Of a stretch of DNA of 64,000 nucleotides, positions 23,644-32,560 are shown piece by piece. How positions within the stretch are numbered: position 1 is the stretch's first letter; each line of letters opens with the position of its first letter. The translations under genes were made by a program, and so were the position numbers. The stretch is taken from positions 4,650,001 through 4,714,000 of the forward strand of contig NZ_CP070225.1 in NCBI RefSeq assembly GCF_021631985.1, in the 5' to 3' direction. This stretch comes from Sandaracinus amylolyticus (lineage in GTDB: Bacteria > Myxococcota_A > Polyangia > Polyangiales > Sandaracinaceae). The notes below the pieces were generated by a model. It was not told the origin of the DNA. It searched no databases and was given only the letters and a program-made list of their open reading frames with translations.

Positions 23644-25755
23644 TCAGCGACGCGCGGGCGCCTCGCGGAGCGCGCGGTCGATCGCCTGCTGGAACGCGGG
23701 GAACGGCTGCGCGCCCTGGAGCAGGCGGCCGTTGATGAAGAACGACGGGGTGCCGATCTCCGCGCCCGCGCGACGGACCGCTTCCATGTCCGCCTGCACG
23801 GCGGCCTGGTGCGTGTGCTCGTCGAGCGCGCGGCGGAAGCGCGCCATGTCGATGCCGGGGATCTGCGTCGCGTAGCGCTCGAGATCCTCACGCGCGAGCG
23901 CGCGCTGGTTCTCGAAGAGCGTGTTGTGGAACTGCCAGAACGCTTCCGAGCCGCGCTGCGCGAACACTTCCATCGCCGCCTCGGCCGCCGGGCCCGCCTG
24001 CTGGTGGAAGGGCAGCGGGTAGTTGCGCCAGACGAGGCGCACGCGACCCTCGTACTGCGTCATGACCTGCTCGAGCGTCGGACCGACGCGGCCGCAGAAG
24101 GGGCACTGGAAGTCGCTGAAGATCTGGATCGTGACCGGCGCGTTCGCCGCACCACGGGTCGGCGCGTTGCGCGGGACCGCGATGTCGTAGACGCGATCGG
24201 CGTCGGGCGCCGCCGCGGCCTCTTCGCCGCCGCCCTCGGGCATCGGGAGCATGACCGGGCTGGTCGCGCCGTTCGCGATCGTCGCCTCGTACACGCCCGC
24301 GCGCGGGGTGCCCGCCGACACGCGCTCACGCGCACGCGCGAGCTCGGCGTCGATCACCTGCTGGAACGCCTCGAAGGGCTGCGCGCCGCGGAGGTTGCGG
24401 CCGTTGATGAAGAACGAGGGCGTGCCGCTCGCGCCGAGCTGGCGGGCGAGCGTCTGATCCGCCTCGATCGTCGCGCGGTGCGTGTGCTCGTCGAGCGCGC
24501 GGCGGAAGCGCGCCATGTCGAGGCCGACCTGCTGCGCGTAGCCCTCGAGCTGCTCGCGGCCGAGCGCCTGCTGGTTCTCGAACATCAGGTCGTGGATGCG
24601 CCAGAACGCGTCGTTGCCACGCTGGCGGTACGCCTCGACCGCGGCCTCGGCGGCGGGCATCGCGTTGTCGTGGAAGGGCAGCGGGTTGTGCTTGAACACG
24701 AAGCGCACGTCGCGGCCGTAGCGCTCCTCGATCTGATCGAGCGTGGGGCGGACGCGGTTGCAGAACGGGCACTGGAACTCGCTGACGATCACGATCGTGA
24801 CGAGCGCGTCGTTCGGGCCCTTCGTGGGCGAGTCGCCGACCGGCACGCGGTAGACCGCGTTGGGGTCGGGCTGGGGGCGGCGCGGCGGCGCCTTCGCAGC
24901 AGCGGCCTCACCCTCGGCCGCGGCGGGCGCGGTGCGCGCGCCACGCATCAGCGCGGCGTAGTAGCCCGCGCGCGGCGTGCCGCCCGAGATCGCGCGGTTC
25001 GCGCGCTGGATCTCGTCGCGGATGACGGTCTCGAACTGCTCGAAGGGCTGCGCGCCCATGAGCTGACGGCCGTTGATGAAGAACGCGGGCGTGCCACGCG
25101 CGCCGAGCGAGTTGGCGGCCTGCATGTCCGCCTGGATGCCCGCCTGGTGCGTGTGGTTGTCGAGCGCCGCGCGGAAGCGGGTCATGTCGAGACCCTGCTG
25201 CTGCGCGTACTGCTCGAGGTTCGCGCGCTCGAGGGCGCGCTGGTTCTCGAACAGCGTGTTGTGCATGCGCCAGAAGCCCTCGTCGCCGCGCTGCGCGTAG
25301 GCCTCCATCGCGGCCTCCGCGGCGGGCATCGCGTTCTGGTGGAAGGGCAGCGCGTTGTTGCGCCACACGACGCGCACGTCGTTGCCGAAGGTCTCGGTGA
25401 TGCGATCGAGCGTCGGCTCGACGCGCGAGCAGAACGGGCACTGGAAGTCCGACCACATCACGATCGTGACGAGGGCGTCGTCCGGGCCACGCTGCGGCGC
25501 GTTGTCGGGAGCGAGCGCGCGGAAGCGCTCGACGTCGTCCTGCACGGCCGGGCCCGCGCCCGGCTCACCACCACCGCCGGCGCGATCGCCGGCCGCCATC
25601 TCGATCTCCTCGCTGGCGGCGCCGCTGCCGCGGCCGGTGAGGTTGCCGATCATCAGGCCGCCGACGAACGCGATCAGGATCGCGATCACGGCCGACGGCG
25701 TGCTGATCGTGCCGGTCGGCTGGACCGGCGGGTTGTTGGTGCTCTTGCTTGCCAT
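23644..25755 (-). CDS. Membrane-anchored protein with three tandem DsbA-like domains
   Basis: A 703-residue protein. Residues 21-40 form one N-terminal transmembrane helix, then an acidic/Gly linker. Three DsbA-like thioredoxin-fold domains follow, each with the redox motif CPFC (Cys106/109, Cys329/332, Cys551/554), an inserted helical bundle, and the cis-Pro loop GTPAFF or GTPSFF near FFINGR. The domains are separated by Ala/Pro-rich linkers. Each domain alone would be a complete DsbA family (DSBA_oxidoreductase/Thioredoxin_4) protein of about 170-200 residues. It likely faces the periplasm and forms, or isomerises, disulfides. I chose the ATG at 25755 because it precedes the transmembrane helix. 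Confidence 0.85.
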   Translation of the reverse strand: MASKSTNNPPVQPTGTISTPSAVIAILIAFVGGLMIGNLTGRGSGAASEEIEMAAGDRAGGGGEPGAGPAVQDDVERFRALAPDNAPQRGPDDALVTIVMWSDFQCPFCSRVEPTLDRITETFGNDVRVVWRNNALPFHQNAMPAAEAAMEAYAQRGDEGFWRMHNTLFENQRALERANLEQYAQQQGLDMTRFRAALDNHTHQAGIQADMQAANSLGARGTPAFFINGRQLMGAQPFEQFETVIRDEIQRANRAISGGTPRAGYYAALMRGARTAPAAAEGEAAAAKAPPRRPQPDPNAVYRVPVGDSPTKGPNDALVTIVIVSEFQCPFCNRVRPTLDQIEERYGRDVRFVFKHNPLPFHDNAMPAAEAAVEAYRQRGNDAFWRIHDLMFENQQALGREQLEGYAQQVGLDMARFRRALDEHTHRATIEADQTLARQLGASGTPSFFINGRNLRGAQPFEAFQQVIDAELARARERVSAGTPRAGVYEATIANGATSPVMLPMPEGGGEEAAAAPDADRVYDIAVPRNAPTRGAANAPVTIQIFSDFQCPFCGRVGPTLEQVMTQYEGRVRLVWRNYPLPFHQQAGPAAEAAMEVFAQRGSEAFWQFHNTLFENQRALAREDLERYATQIPGIDMARFRRALDEHTHQAAVQADMEAVRRAGAEIGTPSFFINGRLLQGAQPFPAFQQAIDRALREAPARR

Positions 25756-25936
25756 GAAAAGGGTCCTCTCGTGGCGCACGGCGGCGCGGAGCGAGCCCCC
25801 GCACCGGCGAGCGCCGGAACTTGGTTGTCTTCGGATCGAACGATTCGCGAGCAGCGCGCGCACGAGCGCGCGAAGTCCGATCGCGACGCGCGCGCAGGGC
25901 GCACGTTTCACGATCGACGATGCGACGCGACGACGA

Positions 25937-26383
25937 TCAGGCGCGCGGGGGCCGGTCGAGCCGGGACGTGACGCCGCTCGGGCCGTGCGTGATCGCGCGC
26001 GGCGAGAAGTGGACGAGCGTCACGCCCGCGCGGCCGATGCGCGGCGTGGTCAGGAGCGTGGGGATCGGCGCATGGCGGAGCGTCTCGCGGTGCGAGGTCT
26101 CGCGCGCGTCGTCGCGCTGACAGCGAGGATCGTCGGCGGAGCGACACCACGCGACGGGACCGCGGGGGCGCGCCGGCTCCGGCGTCAGCTCGGGCTCGGG
26201 CGCGGTGCGATCGACCGTCTCGATCGTGTCGTCGGGCGACTCGAGGACGTCCCCGATCTGCGCGACCGACGCCGTGGGGAACAGCGTATCGGGGCCCAGG
26301 CACATGCAGTCGTCCGCCGCCGCGCGGCCCCCCGGGAGGGACAGCGTCGCGATCGCGAGCGCGGCGAGGACGAAACGCGGCAT
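25937..26383 (-). CDS. Small secreted protein, unrecognised
   Basis: A 148-residue protein with a probable signal peptide (LAALAIATLSLPGGRAAA, cleavage near ADD), and a mature part containing CMCLGPDT at its start and a Pro/Glu-rich middle. No family is recognised. Six Arg/His/Thr-rich C-terminal clusters give it a basic end. It lies between the triple-DsbA gene and dapA with no clear operon partner. The 181-bp gap to 25755 shows nothing else. Confidence 0.45.
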   Translation of the reverse strand: MPRFVLAALAIATLSLPGGRAAADDCMCLGPDTLFPTASVAQIGDVLESPDDTIETVDRTAPEPELTPEPARPRGPVAWCRSADDPRCQRDDARETSHRETLRHAPIPTLLTTPRIGRAGVTLVHFSPRAITHGPSGVTSRLDRPPRA

Positions 26384-26609
26384 GCGTCGGAGCGCGGGAG
26401 TCTACCCTTCGGGTGCTCGGTGGCAACCCCGGGTGCCAGCGCTCTAGGGCCCGCGCATCGTGAGCGGAAGCCCCTCGGCGGGCCCTTCCCGATCGGCATC
26501 GCGGCGCGTTGATCGTGCTCCTCGTCGCCATTAGGCTCGCGCGTCTTTCGGAGCCCCGCCCGAGCGAACGAGGCGAGCCCGCTCCGCCGACCAGGGAGAC
26601 TCGGCTGCG

Positions 26610-27494
26610 ATGAGCACGTTCACCGGTACGCTTCCCGCGCTGATCACGCCGTTCCGCGACGACGAGGTCGACGTCGCGGCGCTGCGCGAGCTCGTCGAGC
26701 GCTGCATCGCGGGAGGCTGCGAAGGGCTCGTGCCCTGCGGCACCACCGGCGAGTCGGTGACGCTCTCGGAAGAAGAGCACGCGCTCGTCGTGCGCACCGT
26801 GGTCGAGCAGGCGAAGAAGCGCGTCCCGGTCGTCGCGGGCGCGGGCACCGTCTCCACCGCGCACACGATCCACCTCGCGGAGATCTCGCGCAACGCCGGC
26901 GCTGACGGCCTCCTGCTGGTGTGCCCCTACTACAACCGCCCGACCCAGGCGGGGCTCGAGGCGCACTTCCGCGCGGTGGCGAAGGCGGTCCCGCTGCCGA
27001 CGCTCCTCTACAACATCCCGGGGCGCACCGGCGTCGACCTCGCGCTCGAGACCTTCGAGCGGCTCGCCGACGTGAAGGCGATCGTCGGGATCAAGGAGGC
27101 GACCGGCAACGTCCTGCGCAGCCAGCAGATCGTCGCGCGGATGGGCGATCGCTTCGACGTGCTCTCGGGCGACGACGCGCTGACGCTCCCGGTGCTGAGC
27201 GTCGGCGGCAAGGGCGTGATCAGCGTCACCGCGAACCTCCTGCCCAAGGAGACCAGCGACGTGGTGCGCCTGTGGAACGCGGGCGACGTCGCGGGGGCGC
27301 GCGCGCTGCACCTTCGTCTGAACGCGGTGCACGAGTCGATGTTCGTCGAGGCGAACCCCGGCCCGGTGAAGGCCGCGATCGCCGACGCGGGGCACATCGC
27401 GAAGGAGATACGCCTGCCGCTGGTGTGGCCCGGCGAGGCGTCGGTCGAGAAGGTGCGCGCGGCGCTGCGCGCCTTCCGCGGGGCGAGCGCGTGA
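26610..27494 (+). CDS. dapA: 4-hydroxy-tetrahydrodipicolinate synthase
   Basis: A 294-residue class I aldolase that condenses pyruvate with L-aspartate-4-semialdehyde, the first committed step of lysine and meso-diaminopimelate synthesis. It shows the catalytic features: GTTGES (Thr45/46), the catalytic Tyr134 in LLYNIPGRTG, and the Schiff-base Lys162 in GIKEATGN. Length matches the family (about 290). It overlaps dapB by GTGA, so the two are one operon. The ATG at 26610 gives the family N-terminus MSTFTGTLPALITPF. Confidence 0.95.
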   Translation: MSTFTGTLPALITPFRDDEVDVAALRELVERCIAGGCEGLVPCGTTGESVTLSEEEHALVVRTVVEQAKKRVPVVAGAGTVSTAHTIHLAEISRNAGADGLLLVCPYYNRPTQAGLEAHFRAVAKAVPLPTLLYNIPGRTGVDLALETFERLADVKAIVGIKEATGNVLRSQQIVARMGDRFDVLSGDDALTLPVLSVGGKGVISVTANLLPKETSDVVRLWNAGDVAGARALHLRLNAVHESMFVEANPGPVKAAIADAGHIAKEIRLPLVWPGEASVEKVRAALRAFRGASA

Positions 27495-28300
27495 CCGCTC
27501 GCGCGCTGCGCGTCGCGATGCACGGCGCGGGGGGCCGCATGGGCCGCGCGATCGTCCGCGCGATCGCCGACGACGGAAAGCTCGCGCTGATCGCGGCGAT
27601 CGATCGCGAAGGCGGGGATGCGATCGGCAAGGACGCGGGCGAGCTCGCGGGCGTGGGGTCGCTCGGGGTCACGGTGTCCGCGGATCGCGCGCTCGCGACC
27701 AAGGCGGACGTGGTGATCGACTTCTCGTCGCCGATCGCGACCGCAGCGATGGCGCGCGCGTGCGCCGCGGCGCGCACCCCGATGGTGATCGGCACGACCG
27801 GGCTCGACGCCGAGGCGAACGCCGCGATCGACGCGCTCGCGAAGGAAGCCGCGGTGGTGGTCGCGCCGAACACCGGCATCGGCGTGAACGTGCTCTTCCA
27901 TCTCGCGGCGGAGGCGGCGCGGCTGCTCGGCCCGGCGTTCGACGCCGAGATCGTCGAGATGCACCACAAGAAGAAGGTCGACGCGCCGAGCGGCACCGCG
28001 ATCCGGCTCGCGGAGCGGGTCGCGGAGGCGAAGGGCTTCGGGCCCGAGTCGTTCGTGCACGGGCGCAGCGGCCAGGTGGGCGCGCGCCCCGAGCGCGAGA
28101 TCGGCATCGTCGCGCTGCGCGGAGGCGACGTGATCGGCGATCACACGCTCGTGCTCGCGGGGCCCGGCGAGCGCATCGAGCTCACGCACCGCGCCCACGA
28201 TCGCTCGCTCTTCGCGACCGGCGCGCTGCGCGCCGCGCGGTGGGTCGCGTCGGTGGGGCGCGCCGGCCGGTTCGGCATGGGCGACGTGCTCGGCTTCTGA
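27491..28300 (+). CDS. dapB: 4-hydroxy-tetrahydrodipicolinate reductase
   Basis: A 269-residue NAD(P)H-dependent reductase, the step after DapA. It has the nucleotide loop GAGGRMG (residues 11-17), GTTG near 98, the active-site segment EMHHKKKVDAPSGTA, and the C-terminal HRAHDRSLFATGALRAARW. The start is a GTG at 27491, overlapping the dapA stop; no other start fits the N-terminus VAMHGAGGRMG. Product supplies both lysine and the diaminopimelate needed for peptidoglycan. Confidence 0.95.
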   Translation: MTARALRVAMHGAGGRMGRAIVRAIADDGKLALIAAIDREGGDAIGKDAGELAGVGSLGVTVSADRALATKADVVIDFSSPIATAAMARACAAARTPMVIGTTGLDAEANAAIDALAKEAAVVVAPNTGIGVNVLFHLAAEAARLLGPAFDAEIVEMHHKKKVDAPSGTAIRLAERVAEAKGFGPESFVHGRSGQVGARPEREIGIVALRGGDVIGDHTLVLAGPGERIELTHRAHDRSLFATGALRAARWVASVGRAGRFGMGDVLGF

Positions 28301-28339
28301 CCCTTGGCTGTCCCCATCCGGGGAGCATGTCGAGGTGTC

Positions 28340-29584
28340 ATGATCCACTACCAGGGCCGCTGGGCCGTCGTGACCGGCGCGTCGTCGGGGCTGGGGCGCG
28401 GGCTCGCCGCCCGGCTCGCCGATCGGGGCATGTCCCTGGTGCTGACCGGCCGCAACGAGGCCCGGCTGAACGAGACCGCGCAGGAGATCCGCCGCGCGGC
28501 GCCCGAGGTCGAGGTCGAGACCGTCGTCGCGGACCTCTCGACCCGCTCCGGGATCTCCGCGCTGCTCCGTCACATCGGCGACCGGCCGATCGAGGTCCTG
28601 GTCAACAACGCGGGGTTCGGCAGCTACGGCCCCTTCGCCGAGGCCGATCCCGAGCGCGGGACCAACGAGGTCGCGGTCGATGTCGGCGCCGTGATCCTGC
28701 TGGCGCGCGCGTTCCTCCCCGGCATGCTCGCCCGGCGCAGCGGCGGGATCCTCAACGTCGCGTCGGCGATCGCGTTCCAGCCCGCGCCCTATCAGGCGGT
28801 CTACGGCGCGAGCAAGGCGCTCGTGCTGTCGTTCAGCCAGGCGCTGTGGGCCGAGGCGCGCGCATCGGGCGTGGCGGTCACCGCGCTCTGTCCGGGGCCG
28901 ACCCGCACCGGCTTCGTCGACGCGCTCGACGCCGACGTCGGCCACACCGCGATCTATCGCCGGCTCGCCGACCCCGAGCCCGTCATCGACGCCGGCCTGC
29001 GTGGGCTCGACAAGGGCCGCGCCGTCGTCATCCCCGGCCTGCGGAACAAGCTGATCGCGACCGGCGGCCGGTTCATGCCGCGCGAGTGGCTCGCGCGCGT
29101 CTCGGCCCGGCTGCTGGGCCCCACGAGCACCGCCCCCCGCCCTCCGATCGAGGTCCACAACGAGACGGTGGTGCGCGCCTCGCCCGAGCGGGTGTGGGAT
29201 CTGCTGAACGACGTCGCGAGCTGGCCCTCGTGGCATCGCGCCTGCCGATGGGTCCACGTCGACTCGGCGGACGGCGCGACCCGGCCGACGTCGTTCCGGT
29301 GGAAGGCACACCCGGTCGCGCTGCGCAGCACCGTCGTCGCCGCCGATCGACCGCGCACCTTCACGTTCACCGCGGATGCCCGGGGGCTGCACGCCGAGCA
29401 CTCGTTCACGCTTCGTCCCACGCCCGACGGGCGGAGCACCGTCGTCGTCAGCCACGAGACCCAGGTGGGCCCGCTCCCGCAGCTCGGCCGGGCCGCGCTG
29501 AGCCGGCGGCTCGACGCCGCCAACCAGGCGTGGCTCGCCGATCTCGCCCGAACCGCGGGCGACGGCGCGGCAGCAGCGCGGTGA
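28340..29584 (+). CDS. Fusion of SDR oxidoreductase and SRPBCC (polyketide-cyclase-like) domain
   Basis: A 414-residue two-domain protein. Residues 1-250 are a short-chain dehydrogenase: GASSGLGRGLA (NAD(P) loop), NNAGFG, and the catalytic Tyr-x3-Lys in YGASK. Residues about 265-410 are an SRPBCC/polyketide-cyclase fold: VVRASPERVWDLLNDVASWPSWH, and FRWKAHPVALRSTVV. The second fold usually binds a hydrophobic ligand. A bifunctional enzyme for a polyketide- or steroid-like substrate is possible, but no biosynthetic genes are nearby. ATG at 28340; downstream of dapB by 39 bp. Confidence 0.75.
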   Translation: MIHYQGRWAVVTGASSGLGRGLAARLADRGMSLVLTGRNEARLNETAQEIRRAAPEVEVETVVADLSTRSGISALLRHIGDRPIEVLVNNAGFGSYGPFAEADPERGTNEVAVDVGAVILLARAFLPGMLARRSGGILNVASAIAFQPAPYQAVYGASKALVLSFSQALWAEARASGVAVTALCPGPTRTGFVDALDADVGHTAIYRRLADPEPVIDAGLRGLDKGRAVVIPGLRNKLIATGGRFMPREWLARVSARLLGPTSTAPRPPIEVHNETVVRASPERVWDLLNDVASWPSWHRACRWVHVDSADGATRPTSFRWKAHPVALRSTVVAADRPRTFTFTADARGLHAEHSFTLRPTPDGRSTVVVSHETQVGPLPQLGRAALSRRLDAANQAWLADLARTAGDGAAAAR

Positions 29585-29587
29585 GGA

Positions 29588-29855
29588 GACCCTCGAGGGT
29601 CGACCAAACGGCACGCGTGCCGTTCGTTCGGGGGTAACTACCCCCAACCACCGGGATCCCATGCCGATCCGATCACCCGAAGGGGTGAACCGAACGGGAT
29701 CGATGCCGTTCGGTTGGGGGTAACTACCCCCACAAACGGCATGTGATGCCGTTCGGTCGGACCTCGAGGGTCGGCGAGACGGGATCCCATCCCGGTTGGC
29801 TCACCCGAACGGGTGACCCGAGCGGGATCGCATGCCGTTCCGACCCCCCTCGAGG
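29588..29855. repeat. Dense palindrome/hairpin array between convergent genes
   Basis: At least ten short palindromes in 268 bp: GACCCTCGAGGGTC (29588-29601), AACGGCACGCGTGCCGTT (29607-29624), GGGGGTAACTACCCCC at 29630-29645 and 29716-29731, TCACCC/GGGTGA (29673-29688), CCGAACGG/CCGTTCGG (29690-29713), AACGGCAT/ATGCCGTT (29735-29753), CGGGAT/ATCCCG (29780-29794), TCACCCG/CGGGTGA (29801-29816) and CCTCGAGG (29762-29769, 29848-29855). Two longer diverged copies (about 29652-29717 and 29780-29846) run parallel, and the phrase TGCCGTTCGG recurs. It lies between convergent genes and might end transcription from both sides. Confidence 0.9.
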
Positions 29856-29871
29856 CTCGGAGAACCCGGGC

Positions 29872-30405
29872 TCACATGCGATCGAGCGTCAGCGTGCAGT
29901 CGGGCGGGCAGGTGATCGCGAGGGTGCCCGCGGTCGCGTCGTAGCTGCCGGTGCACGCGACCGCCTCGGCGCCCGCCAGCGAGAGCGACGCGGTCACCGC
30001 GCCCTCGGGGTCGACGGTCAGCGTGCCCGAGACCGCGGCGTCGGCGACGGTGGCGATCATCCACTCGCACGAGCTCGCGCCGGCGCGGACGTTGAGCGCG
30101 GCGCTCATCGCGACGCCGCAGCCGCCCACCGTCTCGGCGTAGCTGCCGGGCGTGAGCGCGACGCAGGTGGGGCCGCTGTCGGGGGGCGCGGCATCGCGCG
30201 GACCGGCGTCGCTCACCGCGGCATCGCGCGCGCCGCCGTCGCTCGACCCCGCGTCGGTCTGCGCGCCGATCGCACGGCAGGTGCGATCCGACGCGCAGCG
30301 GTACCCGAGCTGGCAGTCGGTGTCGATCACGCACTCGGGGCCGTCGTCCCCGCAGGCAGCGAGCGCGAGGACGAGAGCGAGTGGGAACAGCGCGCGGATC
30401 GACAT
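29872..30405 (-). CDS. Lipoprotein with Asp/Ala stalk
   Basis: A 177-residue lipoprotein. The signal peptide ends LALAAC, so Cys18 is lipidated. A small Cys-rich segment (CVIDTDCQLGYRC) resembling myxobacterial EGF-like repeats comes next, then a long Asp/Ala/Ser/Gly stalk, and a beta-rich C-terminal domain ending CPPDCTLTL. No known family. The start ATG at 30405 is 11 bp downstream of the DUF1015 stop, so the two may be one transcript. Confidence 0.6.
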   Translation of the reverse strand: MSIRALFPLALVLALAACGDDGPECVIDTDCQLGYRCASDRTCRAIGAQTDAGSSDGGARDAAVSDAGPRDAAPPDSGPTCVALTPGSYAETVGGCGVAMSAALNVRAGASSCEWMIATVADAAVSGTLTVDPEGAVTASLSLAGAEAVACTGSYDATAGTLAITCPPDCTLTLDRM

Positions 30406-30416
30406 CGCGAGCGAGA

Positions 30417-31568
30417 CTACTTCATGACGTGGCGGTACACGAAGAGGCCGCTGAGGATCTTCGGCGCGAAGAAGGTGCTCTTCTCCGGCATGACGATGTC
30501 GGGGTTCGAGAGGCCCGCGTCGGCCACCGCGACGAGCTCGTCGATCGACACCGGGTGCAGCGCGATCGCGAGGTCGTACTCGCCGCGATCGACGACCGCC
30601 TTCATCTGATCGATCTGCGACTCGGGGTAGTAGTCGAAGTGCTTCGGGTCCTGGATCATCGAGTGCGTCAGGCCGAGCTGCGGATAGAGCTCGCGCTCGA
30701 GGATCGAGCAGTCGAGGCGGCCGACGACGTCGGTGGGGATCGTCTTGGCGTCGAGGAGGTACGCGCCGTCTCGGGTGTAGAGACAGAACGTGTGCTTCGG
30801 CGGCGTGTGGAGCGTGCTGGTGGGACGCAGCTCGAGCGCGCTCTTGATGTCCGCGAACTTCCGCACGCCGTTGACGACGCGGTCGTAGGCCTGGATGCGC
30901 GCTTCCTCGGTGACGTAGACGAGCGCGTGGGTCTGCGGGTTGAGCAGCGCCGCGTGATAACGGTGGTGGCCGTCGGCGATGTAGAAGGGCTGGGTCGCGA
31001 GCGTCGACTGGATCTCGCGGCCGAGCTCGCTCGCCTGGGTGACGCGCCAGATGCGCGACTCGATGCCGTGCAGGTCGTTGAGCGCCTGGAGGTCGGTCGT
31101 GAAGTGGTAGAGCGGCGCGGCGCTCTTGGCCTTCGCGAGGACGGCGCCGATCTTCGCCTGGGTGAGCGCGAAGACGGGACCGAAGGTGTGATCGGTGGCG
31201 CGCGCGAGGGCGATGCGGCCCTTCACCTTGTCGTCGAAGGTCTTCTCGTGGCGGATGATCTGCTTCGCCGCGTAGGGCGTGACCTCGGCCGCGACGAAGA
31301 CGCCGGTGCGAGCTTCGGCGCCGAAGCGCTGCTCGTAGACGTAGTAGGCGGGCTCGTCGTCGGCGATCAGCGCGGCGTCGGAGCGGAGTCGCGCGAAGGC
31401 CTCCGCGGGGCGCTCGCCGAGCGTGACGTGATAGAGCGACTGCGCGCGCGCGGCGAGGAGCGCCTCGAGCTTGCTGCCCTTCTTGATGACGTCGTAGGGG
31501 GGCGCGGTGACGAGAGCGACCTGCTCGGGCGCGGGGCGCAGACCGGTGAGACCGATGGTGGCGACCAT
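30417..31568 (-). CDS. DUF1015-family protein
   Basis: A 383-residue cytoplasmic protein of the DUF1015 family: PPYDVIKKGSKLEALL near the N-terminus, HEKTFDDKVKGRI, the central FYIADGHHRYHAALL (the most conserved phrase), and YYPESQIDQMKAVV. The family occurs in bacteria, archaea and some eukaryotes and has no established biochemical function. Length is close to the usual 400. Start ATG at 31568. It diverges from the metallophosphoesterase, and the 102 bp between include a CACGAG repeat. Confidence 0.8.
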   Translation of the reverse strand: MVATIGLTGLRPAPEQVALVTAPPYDVIKKGSKLEALLAARAQSLYHVTLGERPAEAFARLRSDAALIADDEPAYYVYEQRFGAEARTGVFVAAEVTPYAAKQIIRHEKTFDDKVKGRIALARATDHTFGPVFALTQAKIGAVLAKAKSAAPLYHFTTDLQALNDLHGIESRIWRVTQASELGREIQSTLATQPFYIADGHHRYHAALLNPQTHALVYVTEEARIQAYDRVVNGVRKFADIKSALELRPTSTLHTPPKHTFCLYTRDGAYLLDAKTIPTDVVGRLDCSILERELYPQLGLTHSMIQDPKHFDYYPESQIDQMKAVVDRGEYDLAIALHPVSIDELVAVADAGLSNPDIVMPEKSTFFAPKILSGLFVYRHVMK

Positions 31569-31632
31569 GCGCGCCTCGGTACCAGAGAGGCGCGGCCACG
31601 ACAATGAGCCGCGGGTGAGGAACTGCCGAGGA

Positions 31633-31664
31633 CGTGCACGAGCACGAGCACGTGCACGAGCACG
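31633..31664. repeat. CACGAG short repeat upstream of metallophosphoesterase
   Basis: GCACGAG units repeated four times around a GCACGTGC palindrome. The 21 bases at 31644-31664 recur exactly at 32581-32601, after the gene. It ends 6 bp before the GTG start, so it overlaps the ribosome-binding region. Confidence 0.7.
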
Positions 31665-31670
31665 TATGCT

Positions 31671-32540
31671 GTGCGCGTGCGGTTGGCGGTGATCGGGGAC
31701 GTGCATCTGCGCTTCGATGCGAGCGACGTGGCGGCGCTCGATGCGCGTGGGTACGACGCGCTGCTCTTCGTGGGGGATCTCGCGGGGTACGCGCAGCGGG
31801 GCGGGGTGAAGGTCGCGAAGGTGATCGCGACGCTGCGCACGCCGGCGATCGTGGTGCCCGGGAACCACGACGCGACGAACGCGGCGCAGCTGCTCGCCGA
31901 GGTGATGCACAACGACGCGGCGGCGGCGCTGGTGTCGCGAGGCATGAGCGCGCGGGTGGCGGAGCTGCGCGCGGCGCTGGGCGGAGCGGCGCTCGGCGGG
32001 TACTCGCTGCACGCGGTGCGCGGTGCCGACGGCGAGCGGATCGACGTGGTGGTGGCGCGGCCGCACTCGTTCGGCGGGCCTCGGCTCTCGTTCCGCGCGT
32101 ACCTGCGCGAGGCGTTCGGGGTGGAGTCGATCGAGCAGTCGACCGAGCGGCTGTGCGCGGTGATCGATCGCGTCGAGGGCGAGCGTCTGATCGTGCTCGC
32201 GCACAACGGGCCGAGCGGGCTCGGGGATCGGCGGGATGCGATCTGGGGCGTCGACTTCAGGCCGAGCGAGGGCGATCACGGCGACGTGGATCTGCGCGCG
32301 GCGATCGAGCACGCGAGGGCGCGCGGCAAGAAGGTGATCGCGGTTGTCGCGGGGCACATGCACCGGAAGCTGCGCGGGGGCGGGGAGCGCGCGTGGCAGG
32401 TGCGCGAAGGCGAGACGCTCTTCGTGAACGCGGCGCGGGTGCCGCGGGTGTGGCGCGAGGGCGGAGCGCGGAAGCGGTGCTGGGTCGAGGTGGGGATCGA
32501 AGGGGAGCGGGTGGAGGCGCGCGAGGTGGTCTCGGACTGA
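31671..32540 (+). CDS. Calcineurin-like metallophosphoesterase
   Basis: A 289-residue enzyme of the metallophosphatase superfamily. The metal-binding motifs are visible in order: GDVHLRF (D-x-H), GDLAGYA (GD), GNHDA (GNHD), LAHNGPSG, and AGHMHR (GH-x-H). These residues bind two metal ions for phosphoester hydrolysis. The architecture and the C-terminal segment RVPRVWREG resemble a family of cyanobacterial and plant proteins (TIGR04168-like), which is inference from memory. Start GTG at 31671, with a second GTG at 31677 possible. It diverges from DUF1015. Confidence 0.75.
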   Translation: MRVRLAVIGDVHLRFDASDVAALDARGYDALLFVGDLAGYAQRGGVKVAKVIATLRTPAIVVPGNHDATNAAQLLAEVMHNDAAAALVSRGMSARVAELRAALGGAALGGYSLHAVRGADGERIDVVVARPHSFGGPRLSFRAYLREAFGVESIEQSTERLCAVIDRVEGERLIVLAHNGPSGLGDRRDAIWGVDFRPSEGDHGDVDLRAAIEHARARGKKVIAVVAGHMHRKLRGGGERAWQVREGETLFVNAARVPRVWREGGARKRCWVEVGIEGERVEAREVVSD

Positions 32541-32560
32541 GCTCGAGCACGCGCAGGTGG

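Noticed and set aside
22024-28300. A lysine catabolic or beta-lysine osmolyte cluster linking the AblB-like gene and dapAB
   Set aside because: Genes are 3.6 kb apart on opposite strands with unrelated genes between, and no aminomutase.
31671-32540. Composite mobile element bounded by 21-bp repeats
   Set aside because: The repeats are short direct ones with no transposase or target-site duplication, so I only report them as repeats.
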